Below are positions 8,889 through 21,662 of a stretch of 64,000 bases of DNA, piece by piece; positions within the stretch are counted from its first letter, which is position 1, and each line of letters begins with the position of its first letter. The stretch comes from Rhizobacter sp. Root1221 (lineage in GTDB: Bacteria > Pseudomonadota > Gammaproteobacteria > Burkholderiales > Burkholderiaceae_C), in the NCBI RefSeq assembly GCF_001425785.1, contig NZ_LMDI01000029.1, positions 1 through 64,000 on the forward strand, written 5' to 3'. A program made the translations under genes and the position numbers. A model generated the notes under the pieces. The model was not told the DNA's origin, made no database searches, and was given only the letters and a program-made list of their open reading frames with translations.

Positions 8889-9388
8889 TCACAGCAACGC
8901 CGTGTAGACCCCCAGATCGGCTTCCGAGAAGCAGCAGAACGTCACGTCCAGCGCGTCCCCGGCATCCGGACTGAAACCGCGGACCGTCGACACGGCGACT
9001 TCCGCCGCCAGCGCAATCGGATAACCGTACACGCCCGTGCTGATGCTCGGGAACGCCAATGTGTGGAGGCCGTGTGCGGTTGCCAGCGCCAGGCTTTCCC
9101 GGTAGCACGACGCCAGCAGCGCGGCCTCGCCACGTGCGCCGCCATGCCACACGGGCCCTACCGTGTGGATGACGTAGCGTGCCGGCAGTCGGAACCCCGG
9201 GGTGATCTTCGCCTGGCCCGTCGCGCAGCCATTCAACCGCCGACAGGCGGCGAGGAGGTCGGGGCCCGCAGCCCGGTGGATGGCACCATCGACGCCACCG
9301 CCGCCCAGCAGCGAGCTGTTGGCGCGTTGACGATGGCGTCCACACGGCGTGTCGTGATGTCGGCGCGCACGGCGCTCAGGCTGATCAT
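8889..9388 (-). pseudogene. Macro-domain O-acetyl-ADP-ribose deacetylase with a one-base frameshift
   Basis: From ATG 9388 the frame reads a macro-domain N-terminus ending VDAIVNA. The family continuation (N)[20 protein letters not shown] is in another frame. Restoring one G in the run coding GCG-GCC-AAC near 9325 gives an uninterrupted 166-residue protein, the normal length of YmdB-like enzymes, with the ADP-ribose-binding loops ([26 protein letters not shown]) intact. Intact homologues hydrolyse O-acetyl-ADP-ribose or ADP-ribosyl groups. As written the gene is broken; a sequencing error is a serious alternative because everything else is conserved. Confidence 0.8.
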
Positions 9389-9456
9389 GGCTGTTGGTCC
9401 TTCGGCGGTTTTCATCGGCCCCGGCGTCTGATGCCACCGGCTCCGGGGGCATCGCG

Positions 9457-10263
9457 TCAGCCGCCCGTCTTCCCCTTGGTCGGCACCGCCGGCGGCAGTT
9501 CCTTCGCCTTCAACTCCCGCACCTGCACCACCAGCTTGTTGTGTGCGTCGAAGAACGCGGCAGCGATCACCTTGCCTTCGTTGGTGTTGCTCCAGCCGAG
9601 CCCGCCGCCGCCACCGAGGCGGCCTGCGAGCAGCCCGCCCACACCCAGGTCGGTGGCACGTGCCGAGCCGGTGGACGCGGCCAGCTGTTCGGTGGTCTCG
9701 TTGTCGGTCAGCAGCAGTGCCACCTGGGCTTCCTTCAGCTTGACCTGCTCGACGAGACCGACCAGGCCGGCGATGTCGCGCAGCACCGGGATCGCGCCGA
9801 TGATGCCGACCAGGCCTCGCCCGGCGTCCTGCTCGCTGAAGGTCAGGCTCGGCACCAGCGTGTACTGCGCCTCATAGCCCTTGCCCTTGGCCACGGTGGA
9901 GTTCGAGCGAACGATCCCCGCCTCCTTGAGCTCCTGTTCCTGGATGGTGCTGCGCAGGCCGGCCGCGCGGTCCACCACGCGGAAGCAGCCGCTTTGCTGG
10001 GCGATCAGCTTGATCAACGGCACCGGCGACGCCGGCAGCTGGTAGTTGTCGCGCATCGTGTAGCCCTGCGGGTTCTCGGCAAGCGCGAGCGTGGCCACCG
10101 GCGCATCGCAATGGGTCAGCTCGGGCGCGGCACCGCTTGCCCCGGCCGGCCCTGCCGAGCCGCTCACCACCGACCCGCCTTCGCCCAGTTCCGTCTTCTT
10201 CTCGCCGCATCCGGCGGCCAGGGCCGCGAGCATGCACACCGAGGCCAACTGTCGTTTGCTCAT
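9457..10263 (-). CDS. CsgG/HfaB-like lipoprotein
   Basis: ATG 10263 has GGGAG upstream on this strand. It gives a lipoprotein signal with lipobox LAAGC (about residue 21), a low-complexity linker, then about 190 residues resembling the CsgG domain: [35 protein letters not shown] and [19 protein letters not shown]. CsgG relatives form or assist outer-membrane export pores, or act as peptidoglycan-associated lipoproteins. Here no curli genes are nearby, so the role is open. An upstream in-frame ATG at 10395 would add residues ahead of the signal and is less likely. Confidence 0.65.
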   Translation of the reverse strand: MSKRQLASVCMLAALAAGCGEKKTELGEGGSVVSGSAGPAGASGAAPELTHCDAPVATLALAENPQGYTMRDNYQLPASPVPLIKLIAQQSGCFRVVDRAAGLRSTIQEQELKEAGIVRSNSTVAKGKGYEAQYTLVPSLTFSEQDAGRGLVGIIGAIPVLRDIAGLVGLVEQVKLKEAQVALLLTDNETTEQLAASTGSARATDLGVGGLLAGRLGGGGGLGWSNTNEGKVIAAAFFDAHNKLVVQVRELKAKELPPAVPTKGKTGG

Positions 10264-10440
10264 CAACGCTCCCACGATGGCCCTGTGGGCCGAGTCACAA
10301 CCCGGCCATGATGCCAGCGCAGGCCGCGTGATCGGGCCTGGCGTGCCCCCCTGGAATGGGGAGGAAATGCAACAGGACGCGTTCGCTGTGATCACTTACG
10401 GGAGGACGTGCACCTCCAGGAGTGCGCCCGTGCCGGGCGC

Positions 10441-10472
10441 ACAAAAAAAGGCCCGGGCAATGCCCGGGCCTT
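10441..10472 (-). terminator. Intrinsic terminator of the beta-helix lipoprotein gene
   Basis: On the minus strand GGCCCGGGCA and TGCCCGGGCC (10450-10470) pair perfectly over 10 bp and are followed by seven T (10443-10449). This lies 31 bases past the stop at 10502 and is a textbook rho-independent terminator. Confidence 0.9.
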
Positions 10473-10501
10473 GATCACGCGCCAGGAAATGCGCCTTGCG
10501 G

Positions 10502-13024
<2,523 letters not shown>

Positions 13025-13457
13025 CAAACCCACCCACAGATCAATTTCAGAGCCCGAATTGGACCGCGCCCCCTTGAACGCGGGGGTAAGCTTTTGCAAG
13101 ATAGGGATTGAAACAACTTTGGGTGCGTGATAACTGCGTCACGCCGTGAAATGTCCCCACAACCCGCCGGAAACGGCCGTCTCATGCGGGCGGGGTTGTC
13201 AAGGACAAACTCACGGGCGGGTCGGCGAGCGCGTCGTTCGCGCCGCACAGCCAACAACGTTTCGTTACGAACGACGCGGTCGGTGGGCTGGTGGGAGCCT
13301 GATGCGATGCCGTTTCGAGGCCCGATGCCGGTGAGGCAACGGGTGCCACGCCCAAGTCGCGCACGCCGCTCAACGGCGTGCAGGGGGCGCAGGCCGGCGG
13401 CCGGTCGGGCTCCAGCACCCATGCGCCACACCTCTTCCCTGGCGCAATCTGAATCGC

Positions 13458-13486
13458 TTGCAAATAGATAGCACGCTATGTATACT
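13458..13486 (+). promoter_or_regulatory. ohrR-type promoter with overlapping operator
   Basis: TTGCAA (13458-13463), a 17-base spacer and TATACT (13481-13486) lie 9 bases before the MarR-family start. An inverted repeat ATAGATAGC-AC-GCTATGTAT (13464-13483, eight of nine positions paired) fills the spacer and reaches the -10, the usual place for an autorepressing MarR/OhrR operator. The rest of 13025-13457 holds no gene that I can support. Confidence 0.7.
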
Positions 13487-13494
13487 GCCTTCCC

Positions 13495-13965
13495 ATGAAG
13501 AAGCAACAGCCATCGCCAGCATCACTGCCAGCGCCCGCACTCGCGCTGGATCAGCAACTGTGCTTCGCGCTCTACTCCACCATGCTGGGCCTCAACAAGG
13601 TGTACAGAGGCCTGCTGAAAGACCTGGGGCTGACCTACCCGCAATACCTGGTGATGCTCGTGCTGTGGGAGCGCAATGACATGACGGTCTCGGAGATCGG
13701 CGAGCGGCTGTACCTCGACTCCCCCACCCTCACCCCGTTGCTCAAGCGCCTGGAAGTGGCAGGCCACATTGCACGAAACCGATCGACTGCCGACGAAAGG
13801 CAGGTCATCGTCTCACTGACCGCGGCGGGTCAACGCCTGCGCCAACGCGCGCAAGACATCCCCACCTGCGTGGCCGCCGCGATGGAATGCGCTCCTGACG
13901 AGATCGACACCCTTCGATCGCGGCTCAAGGACATGAGGTCGAAGCTCTACAAGAACGCCGCCTGA
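13495..13965 (+). CDS. ohrR: OhrR-like MarR-family regulator, two-cysteine type
   Basis: The 156-residue protein has the winged helix-turn-helix of MarR proteins ([24 protein letters not shown], then the [16 protein letters not shown] wing). C23 lies in [11 protein letters not shown], the position of the peroxide-sensing cysteine of OhrR, and C125 and C132 near the C-terminus match the resolving cysteines of two-Cys OhrR. It should repress its targets until organic hydroperoxides oxidise C23. The usual partner gene ohr is not adjacent; the next gene is an esterase. A palindromic operator sits in its own promoter. Confidence 0.8.
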   Translation: MKKQQPSPASLPAPALALDQQLCFALYSTMLGLNKVYRGLLKDLGLTYPQYLVMLVLWERNDMTVSEIGERLYLDSPTLTPLLKRLEVAGHIARNRSTADERQVIVSLTAAGQRLRQRAQDIPTCVAAAMECAPDEIDTLRSRLKDMRSKLYKNAA

Positions 13966-14116
13966 CACGTTCGATGAAGACGGGCGCCACGTGCGCCCAC
14001 TTTCCAGCCAATTCGTTCGCACGCGATTTATTCGCACGATAAAGCAGACCGGCGTCGCGCACCGGTCGCAGTTCAAGACGCGATGTCCTTCCACTCCACC
14101 TTCAATAGGCACCGAT

Positions 14117-15130
14117 ATGAAACGCATCCGCAAGGTCTTCGCCACGTCCCTTCTCTCGCTGGCCGCTGGTGCCGCGCTGGCCGCCGGGAGCCCTGGCGTC
14201 GAAACCAACACGCAGGCCTTCCTCGAGGCGCTGGCCAAAGGCGGCGGCAAGCCGCTCGAGGCCCTCTCTCCCGCCGACGCGCGCGCCGTGCTGGTTGGCG
14301 CACAGGCCGGGGCCAAGCTGCCGCCGGCTGACGTGAGCGAGAAGACCATCACGGTGGACGGCAAGCCGATCAAGCTGACCATCGTGCGGCCGGTTGGTGC
14401 CAAGGGCGTGCTGCCTGCGTTCATGTTCTTCCACGGCGGCGGCTGGATCCTCGGCGACTTCCCGACACACGAGCGCTTCGTGCGCGACCTGGTGGCCGAC
14501 TCCGGCGCCGCGGCGGTGTTCGTGAACTACACACCATCGCCCGAATCGCGCTACCCGGTGGCCATCAACGAGGCCTACGCCGCCACCAAGTGGGTGGCCG
14601 ACAACGGCGCGCAGATCAATGTCGACGGCAAGCGCCTCGCGGTGGCCGGCAACAGCGTGGGCGGCAACATGGCGGCGGTGGTGGCGCTGATGGCCAAGGC
14701 CAAGGGCGCGCCGGCATTGCGGGCGCAAGTGCTGTTCTGGCCGGTGACCAACGCCAGCTTCGAGAACGCCTCATACGACGAATTCGCCAACGACCACTTC
14801 CTGACCAAGAACATGATGAAGTGGTTCTGGGACGCCTACACGACGGACCCGAAGCAACGGCAGGACATCTACGCGTCGCCGCTGCTGGCAACCACCGACC
14901 AACTGAAGGGGTTGCCGCCCGCCTTGGTGCAGTCGGCCGAGAAAGACGTGCTGCGTGACGAAGGCGAGGCCTATGCCCGCAAGCTCGACGCCGCTGGCGT
15001 CACCGTGGTGGCCACGCGCTACAACGGCATGATCCACGACTTCGGCTTGCTCAACGTGCTGAGCGGCCTGCCCGCAACCCGCGCGGCGCTGCACCAGGCG
15101 AGCGAGGAACTGAAGGCGCGTCTGCGTTGA
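14117..15130 (+). CDS. Exported HSL-family alpha/beta hydrolase (esterase/lipase)
   Basis: ATG 14117 gives a clean signal peptide (ends ALAAG) and a 337-residue alpha/beta hydrolase. The HGGG oxyanion motif (FFHGGGWILGDF) and nucleophile S180 in GNSVGG are visible. The acid is likely the Asp in SAEKDVLRDEGE and the base the His in GMIHDF. This is the hormone-sensitive-lipase (class IV) esterase pattern. It lies 151 bases after the OhrR-like regulator in the same direction, so it may belong to a peroxide-responsive transcript, but nothing proves that. The substrate is unknown. Confidence 0.85.
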   Translation: MKRIRKVFATSLLSLAAGAALAAGSPGVETNTQAFLEALAKGGGKPLEALSPADARAVLVGAQAGAKLPPADVSEKTITVDGKPIKLTIVRPVGAKGVLPAFMFFHGGGWILGDFPTHERFVRDLVADSGAAAVFVNYTPSPESRYPVAINEAYAATKWVADNGAQINVDGKRLAVAGNSVGGNMAAVVALMAKAKGAPALRAQVLFWPVTNASFENASYDEFANDHFLTKNMMKWFWDAYTTDPKQRQDIYASPLLATTDQLKGLPPALVQSAEKDVLRDEGEAYARKLDAAGVTVVATRYNGMIHDFGLLNVLSGLPATRAALHQASEELKARLR

Positions 15131-15219
15131 TCCTGGGGTGATGGGAGCGGCACTCGCACGGGTGGAGGCTCCCTCACGCCTGGCCGGTGACAGCCGACAT
15201 AGACCGGCAGGCGTGCCCA

Positions 15220-16110
15220 TCACTTGTTCTTCGGAACGCGCAATGCCTCCACGACCAGTGCCAGAGCGGGCGATGCACTTCGGCTGGCGTAGTACAGGTG
15301 ATGGCCAGGATAGGTGATTGCCCAATCATCCAGCACAGGCGTCAGGCTCCCCGCTGCAACATGCTCATTGATGGCGGGCGCGGGAACCCAGGCCAGCCCG
15401 TGCCCGGCCATCGTCGCGGCAACCACCAAGTCTGTCGCGTTGAACACGAGACGCCCGGTGACCTGGACATTGGTGTTTTTTCCGCGGCGCTTGAACTCCC
15501 AGTGCAGCAGCGCGCCGTGGGTAGGCAGGCGCAGACAAATGCAGTCGTGTTCGGCGAGATCTTGCAGCGTGCGAGGCGGGCTGCGGCGCTCGAAGTAGCC
15601 AGGGCTCCCGACAACCGTCATGCGCATGTCCGGTGCCATGCGCACCGCGATCATGTCCTTGGCAACGTCACCGCCCAGGCGAACGCCAATGTCGAACCGC
15701 TCGGCCACGATGTCGATGAAGCGGTTCTCGCTGCTGATCTCGATCTTGATGTCGGGGTACCTGGAAAGCAACGGCTGCAGCCTGGGCCAGACCAGCATCC
15801 GCGCCGCCGTTTCCGTGGCCGTGATGCGCACCGTGCCTGCCGGCGTGTCACGCGACTCGCTCAGCGCGGCCAGCTCTGCGTCGATGTCCGCGAAGCGCGG
15901 CCCCACGGCCTGGTACAACCGCTCCCCTGCTTCGGTGGTCGACACGCTTCGCGTCGTGCGGTTCAGCAGTTTCAGGTCCAGCTTGCGCTCCAGCGTCCGA
16001 ATCGTCTGGCTGAGCGCGGACTGCGTCACGCCCATTTGCGCGGCAGCGCGGGTGAAGCTGCCCTCGCGGACAACGGCCGCGAAGGCCGCCAGGTCGTCGA
16101 ATCGTGTCAT
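15220..16110 (-). CDS. LysR-family regulator divergent from the aldo/keto reductase
   Basis: The 296-residue protein has the N-terminal HTH (FAAVVREGSFTRAAAQMGVT) and the conserved LNRTTRSVSTTEAG of the LysR subgroup that controls oxidoreductase genes, followed by a periplasmic-binding-like effector domain. It is transcribed away from the AKR relic and AKR gene across a 113-bp gap containing CTTATAAG (16122-16129), a possible core of a LysR box. It probably regulates the AKR/molybdoenzyme genes; the inducer is unknown. Confidence 0.85.
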   Translation of the reverse strand: MTRFDDLAAFAAVVREGSFTRAAAQMGVTQSALSQTIRTLERKLDLKLLNRTTRSVSTTEAGERLYQAVGPRFADIDAELAALSESRDTPAGTVRITATETAARMLVWPRLQPLLSRYPDIKIEISSENRFIDIVAERFDIGVRLGGDVAKDMIAVRMAPDMRMTVVGSPGYFERRSPPRTLQDLAEHDCICLRLPTHGALLHWEFKRRGKNTNVQVTGRLVFNATDLVVAATMAGHGLAWVPAPAINEHVAAGSLTPVLDDWAITYPGHHLYYASRSASPALALVVEALRVPKNK

Positions 16111-16153
16111 TGAGTAGCCCGTCTTATAAGTCTATGTCTGTCCCGCGGTCTAG

Positions 16154-17356
<1,203 letters not shown>

Positions 17357-17401
17357 GCGGCGTCGAGCTTTCTTGATTCCCCCAACGGAAATACGCGCAC
17401 C

Positions 17402-17875
17402 ATGAGCACACTCAACATCAACGGCCGCAACCAGACGATCGATGCCGACCCCGGCACCCCCATCCTCTGGGCCCTGCGCGATACCCTGGGCATGACCGGC
17501 ACCAAGTTCGGTTGCGGCGCGGCGCTCTGCGGCGCGTGCACCGTGCACCTCGACGGCCAGGCCATCCGCTCCTGCATCACGCCGATCTCTGCCGCCGAAG
17601 GCAAGAAGATCCGCACCATCGAAGCCATGACCGACGGCAGCGACCGGGTCGGGGCGGCCGTGCACGCCGCCTGGGTCAAGCACGACGTGGCCCAGTGCGG
17701 CTACTGCCAAAGCGGCCAGATCATGAGCGCGACCGCATTCCTCAAGTCGCTGCCCAAGGGCAAGCAGCCCACCCCCGCCGAGATCGATGGCGCGATGGCC
17801 GGCAACATCTGCCGTTGTGGCACCTACGCCCGCATCCGCGCCGCGGTGGTGGATGCCGCCAAAGCCCTCGCCTGA
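17402..17875 (+). CDS. 2Fe-2S subunit of an isoquinoline/aldehyde oxidoreductase (IorA-like)
   Basis: The 157-residue protein has the plant-ferredoxin-type cluster motif FGCGAALCGACTVHLDG (C-x4-C-x2-C), and a second cluster domain with QCGYCQSGQ and NICRCGTYARI, as in small subunits of the xanthine-oxidase family. It passes electrons from the molybdenum centre of the next gene product, 12 bases downstream. The best family match is the IorA type, whose large partner is Tat-exported; together with the cytochrome gene this suggests a periplasmic enzyme without an FAD subunit. Confidence 0.9.
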   Translation: MSTLNINGRNQTIDADPGTPILWALRDTLGMTGTKFGCGAALCGACTVHLDGQAIRSCITPISAAEGKKIRTIEAMTDGSDRVGAAVHAAWVKHDVAQCGYCQSGQIMSATAFLKSLPKGKQPTPAEIDGAMAGNICRCGTYARIRAAVVDAAKALA

Positions 17876-17887
17876 CTGGAGCCCGCC

Positions 17888-20128
17888 ATGTTGAACGACA
17901 CCTACCCGGCTGAACTGCCGCGCGCGCTGCAGCACATGCTTGAACGTGAGCGGACGGACGCCCCTGCCACGCTGCAACGGCGCAGCTTCCTGAAAGTGGT
18001 CGGCGCCAGTGGTCTCGCGCTCGGCGCCTTTCCGCACCTTGCCACGGCACAAGGCTCCGCCTCGGCGGCCGGCGGCCTGAAACCCACCGAACAGCCGTCC
18101 GCGTTCGTGCAGATCGCGCCCAACGGCGAGGTCACCGTGACCATCAACCGGCTCGAGTTCGGCCAGGGCGTGCAGACGGGCCTGCCGATGATCCTGGCCG
18201 AGGAACTGGATGCCGACTGGCGCCTGGTGCGCAGCCGCAACGGCACCAGCGACATCGCCTACCAGGACCCCCGCTTCGGGATGCACATCACCGGTGGCTC
18301 CAATTCCATCAAGAACAGCTACACCCAGTACCGCGAGCTTGGTGCCCGCGCCCGGGCCATGCTGCTCAGTGCCGCCGCGGCCCGCTGGAACGTGGACGCG
18401 GCGAGCCTGCGCACACAGGCCGGCACTGTGATCGGTCCCGCAGGCCGCAGGGCACGCTATGGCGAGCTGGCCGAGGCCGCCATGGCGTTGCCCGTTCCAG
18501 AAAAAGTCACGCTCAAGGACCCCAAGGACTTCCGGATCATCGGCCGCGCCACGACGCGGATCGATGCCAAAGCCAAGAGCAGTGGCCGACAGGATTTCGG
18601 CATCGACGTCCGCCTGCCGGGGCAACTGACCGCCGTGGTGGCCCGCCCGCCGGCGTTCGGCGCCAAGCTCACCACCGTGGACGACACCGCGGCGCGCGCC
18701 GTCAAGGGCGTCAAGGCGGTGCTGCGTGTGCCGCTGGACGGCGGCGCAGAAGGCGTGGCCGTGGTGGCCGATGGCTACTGGCAGGCCAAACTCGGCCGCG
18801 ACGCACTGAACCTGCAATGGGATCTGGCAGCGGTCGAGAAAGTGGACAGCGAGAAGCAACTGGCCCAGTACAGGGAGTTGGCCGGTCGCCCGGGCCCACA
18901 CCACTTCGAGGCCGACATGGCGCCACTGGCGACGGCGCCTCACCAACTGGAAGCGGAGTTCGTCTTCCCGTACATTGCCCACGCGCCCATGGAGCCGCTG
19001 AACTGCACCGTCCAGCTGTCCGAGGGACGTGCCGAGCTGTGGGTCGGCACCCAGTTCCCCGGCGCCGACAGCGCGGCGGCTGCGCGCGTGCTGAGCCTCA
19101 AACCCGAGCAGGTGCGGATCAACGTGCAGACGGCCGGTGGCGGTTTTGGCCGGCGCGGCGTAGGCAGCAGTGACTTCGTTGTCCTGGGATGCGAGGTTGC
19201 GAAGGCTGCTCGCGCGGCAGGCCTGAACGCCCCGGTGCGCACGCTCTGGAGCCGCGAGGACGACATCAAGGGCGGCTACTACCGCCCCATGCACCTGCAC
19301 CGCGCACGCATCGGATTCGACGACAGCGGCAAGGTGCTCGCGTGGGACCACGTCCTGGTCGGCCAGTCCATCGTCACGGGCACCATGTTCGGCGGCCGGG
19401 TGAAAAACGGCATCGACCCGACGGCCACCGAGGGCATGCGCGCGCCGTACCCGCTGCCGATGCGCCTGACGGTGCACCACCCGAAGGTCAACGTGCCCGT
19501 GCTGTGGTGGCGCAGCGTGGGCTCGACCCACACCGCCTTCGTCATGGAGACCTTGATCGATGACATCGCGCGCGCCACGAAGCAGGATCCGGTGGCCTAT
19601 CGGATGCAGCTGTTCGGCGATCAAAGCCCGCGCCACCGCGCCGCGCTGCAACTGGCGGTGGACAAGAGCGGCTATGGCAAGACCCGGTTGCCCGCGGGCC
19701 GCGCCTGGGGCGTGGCGGTGCACGAGTGCTTCAGTTCGGTGGTGGCCTACGTGGTGGAGGCGTCGGTGAAAGACGGACTTCCCGTGCTGGACCGCGTCAC
19801 CGCCGGCGTGCATTGCAACCTCGTGGTCAACCCGCGCAGCGTGGAGGCCCAGGTGCAGGGTGCGGCGCTCATGGGCCTGTCGATGTGCCTGCCGGGTGGC
19901 GGCGCAATCACATTGAAGGATGGCGAAGTGCAGCAGAGCAACTTCGGCGACTTCGGCGTGCCGCGCATTACCGACATGCCGCAGATCGCCGTCCACGTCG
20001 TGCCCAGCGCCGAGCCGCCCACTGGCATGGGGGAGCCCGGCCTGCCCCCACTGGCCCCAGCCTTCGCCAATGCGATCGCACGCCTCACTGGCAAGCCGCT
20101 GCGCGAGCTGCCGTTCAATCTGGCGTAA
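17888..20128 (+). CDS. Molybdopterin subunit of aldehyde/isoquinoline oxidoreductase (IorB-like)
   Basis: A 746-residue protein. A twin-arginine signal RRSFLKVVGASGLAL lies about 35 residues from the start, so it is exported folded with its cofactor. Two molybdopterin-binding regions follow, with QTAGGGFGRRG (Mo-cofactor loop) and the C-terminal GMGEPGLPPLAPA that carries the catalytic Glu of the xanthine-oxidase family. Substrates could be N-heterocycles or aldehydes; the family alone cannot decide. No FAD subunit gene is present, as expected for IorAB-type enzymes that pass electrons to cytochrome c. Confidence 0.9.
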   Translation: MLNDTYPAELPRALQHMLERERTDAPATLQRRSFLKVVGASGLALGAFPHLATAQGSASAAGGLKPTEQPSAFVQIAPNGEVTVTINRLEFGQGVQTGLPMILAEELDADWRLVRSRNGTSDIAYQDPRFGMHITGGSNSIKNSYTQYRELGARARAMLLSAAAARWNVDAASLRTQAGTVIGPAGRRARYGELAEAAMALPVPEKVTLKDPKDFRIIGRATTRIDAKAKSSGRQDFGIDVRLPGQLTAVVARPPAFGAKLTTVDDTAARAVKGVKAVLRVPLDGGAEGVAVVADGYWQAKLGRDALNLQWDLAAVEKVDSEKQLAQYRELAGRPGPHHFEADMAPLATAPHQLEAEFVFPYIAHAPMEPLNCTVQLSEGRAELWVGTQFPGADSAAAARVLSLKPEQVRINVQTAGGGFGRRGVGSSDFVVLGCEVAKAARAAGLNAPVRTLWSREDDIKGGYYRPMHLHRARIGFDDSGKVLAWDHVLVGQSIVTGTMFGGRVKNGIDPTATEGMRAPYPLPMRLTVHHPKVNVPVLWWRSVGSTHTAFVMETLIDDIARATKQDPVAYRMQLFGDQSPRHRAALQLAVDKSGYGKTRLPAGRAWGVAVHECFSSVVAYVVEASVKDGLPVLDRVTAGVHCNLVVNPRSVEAQVQGAALMGLSMCLPGGGAITLKDGEVQQSNFGDFGVPRITDMPQIAVHVVPSAEPPTGMGEPGLPPLAPAFANAIARLTGKPLRELPFNLA

Positions 20129-20136
20129 GGAGCGAC

Positions 20137-21243
20137 ATGGAGGACCTGGACACGCTGGTCTTGCGCGCCGTCGCACGATGGCAATCGTCGGGCTCGCCCG
20201 TGGCCCTGGTCACCGTCGCGCGAACCTGGGGCTCCTCGCCACGACCTCCGGGCTCACTGATGGCGATCAACGAACGGGGCGAAACCGTTGGTTCGGTTTC
20301 CGGCGGGTGCATCGAGGACGACCTGATCGAACAGGTTCGGGTCGGCGGTGTCCGGGCGCTGTGTGCCGCGGCGGTGCCCACCGTCCTGCGCTACGGCATC
20401 TCGGCCGAAGAGGCGCATCGCTTCGGCCTGCCCTGCGGCGGCACGATCGAACTCGTGCTGGAGCCGGTGTCAGCGCTCAGCCGAATCAACGAACTGTTGT
20501 TGGCCTGCCAACAACGGCGCGCCACCGAGCGCGTGCTGGACCTGCTGACGGGCGAGGTCGTGCTTCGGGATGGCCGGCACGATGGCGTGCCGCTGCTCGA
20601 GGACGCCCGGCTGACCACCTTCGTGGGTCCGCGGGCCCGCCTGATCGTGATCGGCGCCGGTGATCTCTCTCGCTACCTGTGCCAGATGGCCATGAGCCTC
20701 GGCTTCGAGGTGATCGTCTGCGACCCGCGTGAGACTCGTCTGTCGGACTGGCACCTGGATGGCGTGGTCGTGACCCAGGAGATGCCTGACGATCTCGTGC
20801 AGCGGCTGCAGCCGGATGGCCGCACCGCCGTCGTCGCGCTCACGCACGATCCGAAGATCGATGACCTCGCGCTGATCGATGCGTTGCAGTCGAACGCCTT
20901 CTATGTCGGAGCCATCGGCTCGCGCCGGAACACCGCCCAGCGCCGGGAGCGATTGAAGGTGCACTTCGATCTTTCCGATGCCGCCCTCGAACGCTTGCAC
21001 GGGCCAGCGGGCCTCTACATCGGCAGCAAGACGCCGGCCGAGATCGCCCTGTCCATCATGGCCGAGGTGGTCGCGGCGAAAAACGGGGTCCCGATGAGCG
21101 AATCCGCGCGAGTCGCCAAGGCGAAATGGCGATTGGAAGCGGCGGGCTCACCTGGCGATCCGCATCCGGCCGCGGCCTCTGCCTTGGTGTGTCCCGCCCC
21201 AACTTTCCCACTGGCCAACAGCGTCACGAACACGGTGACATGA
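20137..21243 (+). CDS. XdhC/CoxI-family molybdenum cofactor insertion factor
   Basis: ATG 20137 follows AAGGAG and begins the 368-residue XdhC protein. The N-terminal XdhC_CoxI block has TWGSSPRPPGSLMAI and GSVSGGCIEDDLI with its conserved Cys. A C-terminal Rossmann domain has LIVIGAGDLSRYL, VICDPRE and FYVGAIGSRRN. The family sulfurates or delivers the Mo cofactor to the partner enzyme. It sits 8 bases after the large subunit, so it is dedicated to it. The frame is open far upstream, but only this start fits the family. Confidence 0.9.
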   Translation: MEDLDTLVLRAVARWQSSGSPVALVTVARTWGSSPRPPGSLMAINERGETVGSVSGGCIEDDLIEQVRVGGVRALCAAAVPTVLRYGISAEEAHRFGLPCGGTIELVLEPVSALSRINELLLACQQRRATERVLDLLTGEVVLRDGRHDGVPLLEDARLTTFVGPRARLIVIGAGDLSRYLCQMAMSLGFEVIVCDPRETRLSDWHLDGVVVTQEMPDDLVQRLQPDGRTAVVALTHDPKIDDLALIDALQSNAFYVGAIGSRRNTAQRRERLKVHFDLSDAALERLHGPAGLYIGSKTPAEIALSIMAEVVAAKNGVPMSESARVAKAKWRLEAAGSPGDPHPAAASALVCPAPTFPLANSVTNTVT

Positions 21244-21256
21244 AGAAAGAACTCAG

Positions 21257-21628
21257 ATGACCGAAGATCCGAAACCGCATCGCGGTGACCGCCTTGTTGT
21301 CGCCGCCCGGCGCATGCTGGCAGCCCCGGTTCTCGTGGGGTTGGCAGCGAGTGCCCTGCTGCCCGCGCAGGCCGTGGCCAGCCAGGCGCTGGCGCAGAAG
21401 TACACCTGTGTCGCATGCCACCAACCCGCGGTCAAAGTGGTGGGGCCATCCTGGAAAGACATCGGCGCCAGGTATGGCCAGGGGAAAGGGACCGCCGCGC
21501 AACTGGCTGCCAGCATCAAAGCCGGCAGCACAGGCAAGTGGGGGCCGATGCCCATGCCGCCGCAGGCTCAGGTTCCCGACGCCGATCTGCAAGCCATTGC
21601 GCAATGGCTGCTTGCCGGCGCGAAGTAG
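21257..21628 (+). CDS. Periplasmic class I cytochrome c, likely electron acceptor
   Basis: The 123-residue protein has a signal peptide (about residues 15-41), one haem site CVACH with the conserved preceding hydrophobic residues, and a C-terminal Met region PMPMPPQ for the sixth ligand. The fold is that of small cytochromes c551/c552. It follows XdhC by 13 bases, so it probably accepts electrons from the IorAB-like enzyme and feeds the respiratory chain. Confidence 0.9.
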   Translation: MTEDPKPHRGDRLVVAARRMLAAPVLVGLAASALLPAQAVASQALAQKYTCVACHQPAVKVVGPSWKDIGARYGQGKGTAAQLAASIKAGSTGKWGPMPMPPQAQVPDADLQAIAQWLLAGAK

Positions 21629-21662
21629 TCGCCTCGGTGCGGTGATGCGGTCCGGCGGACCG

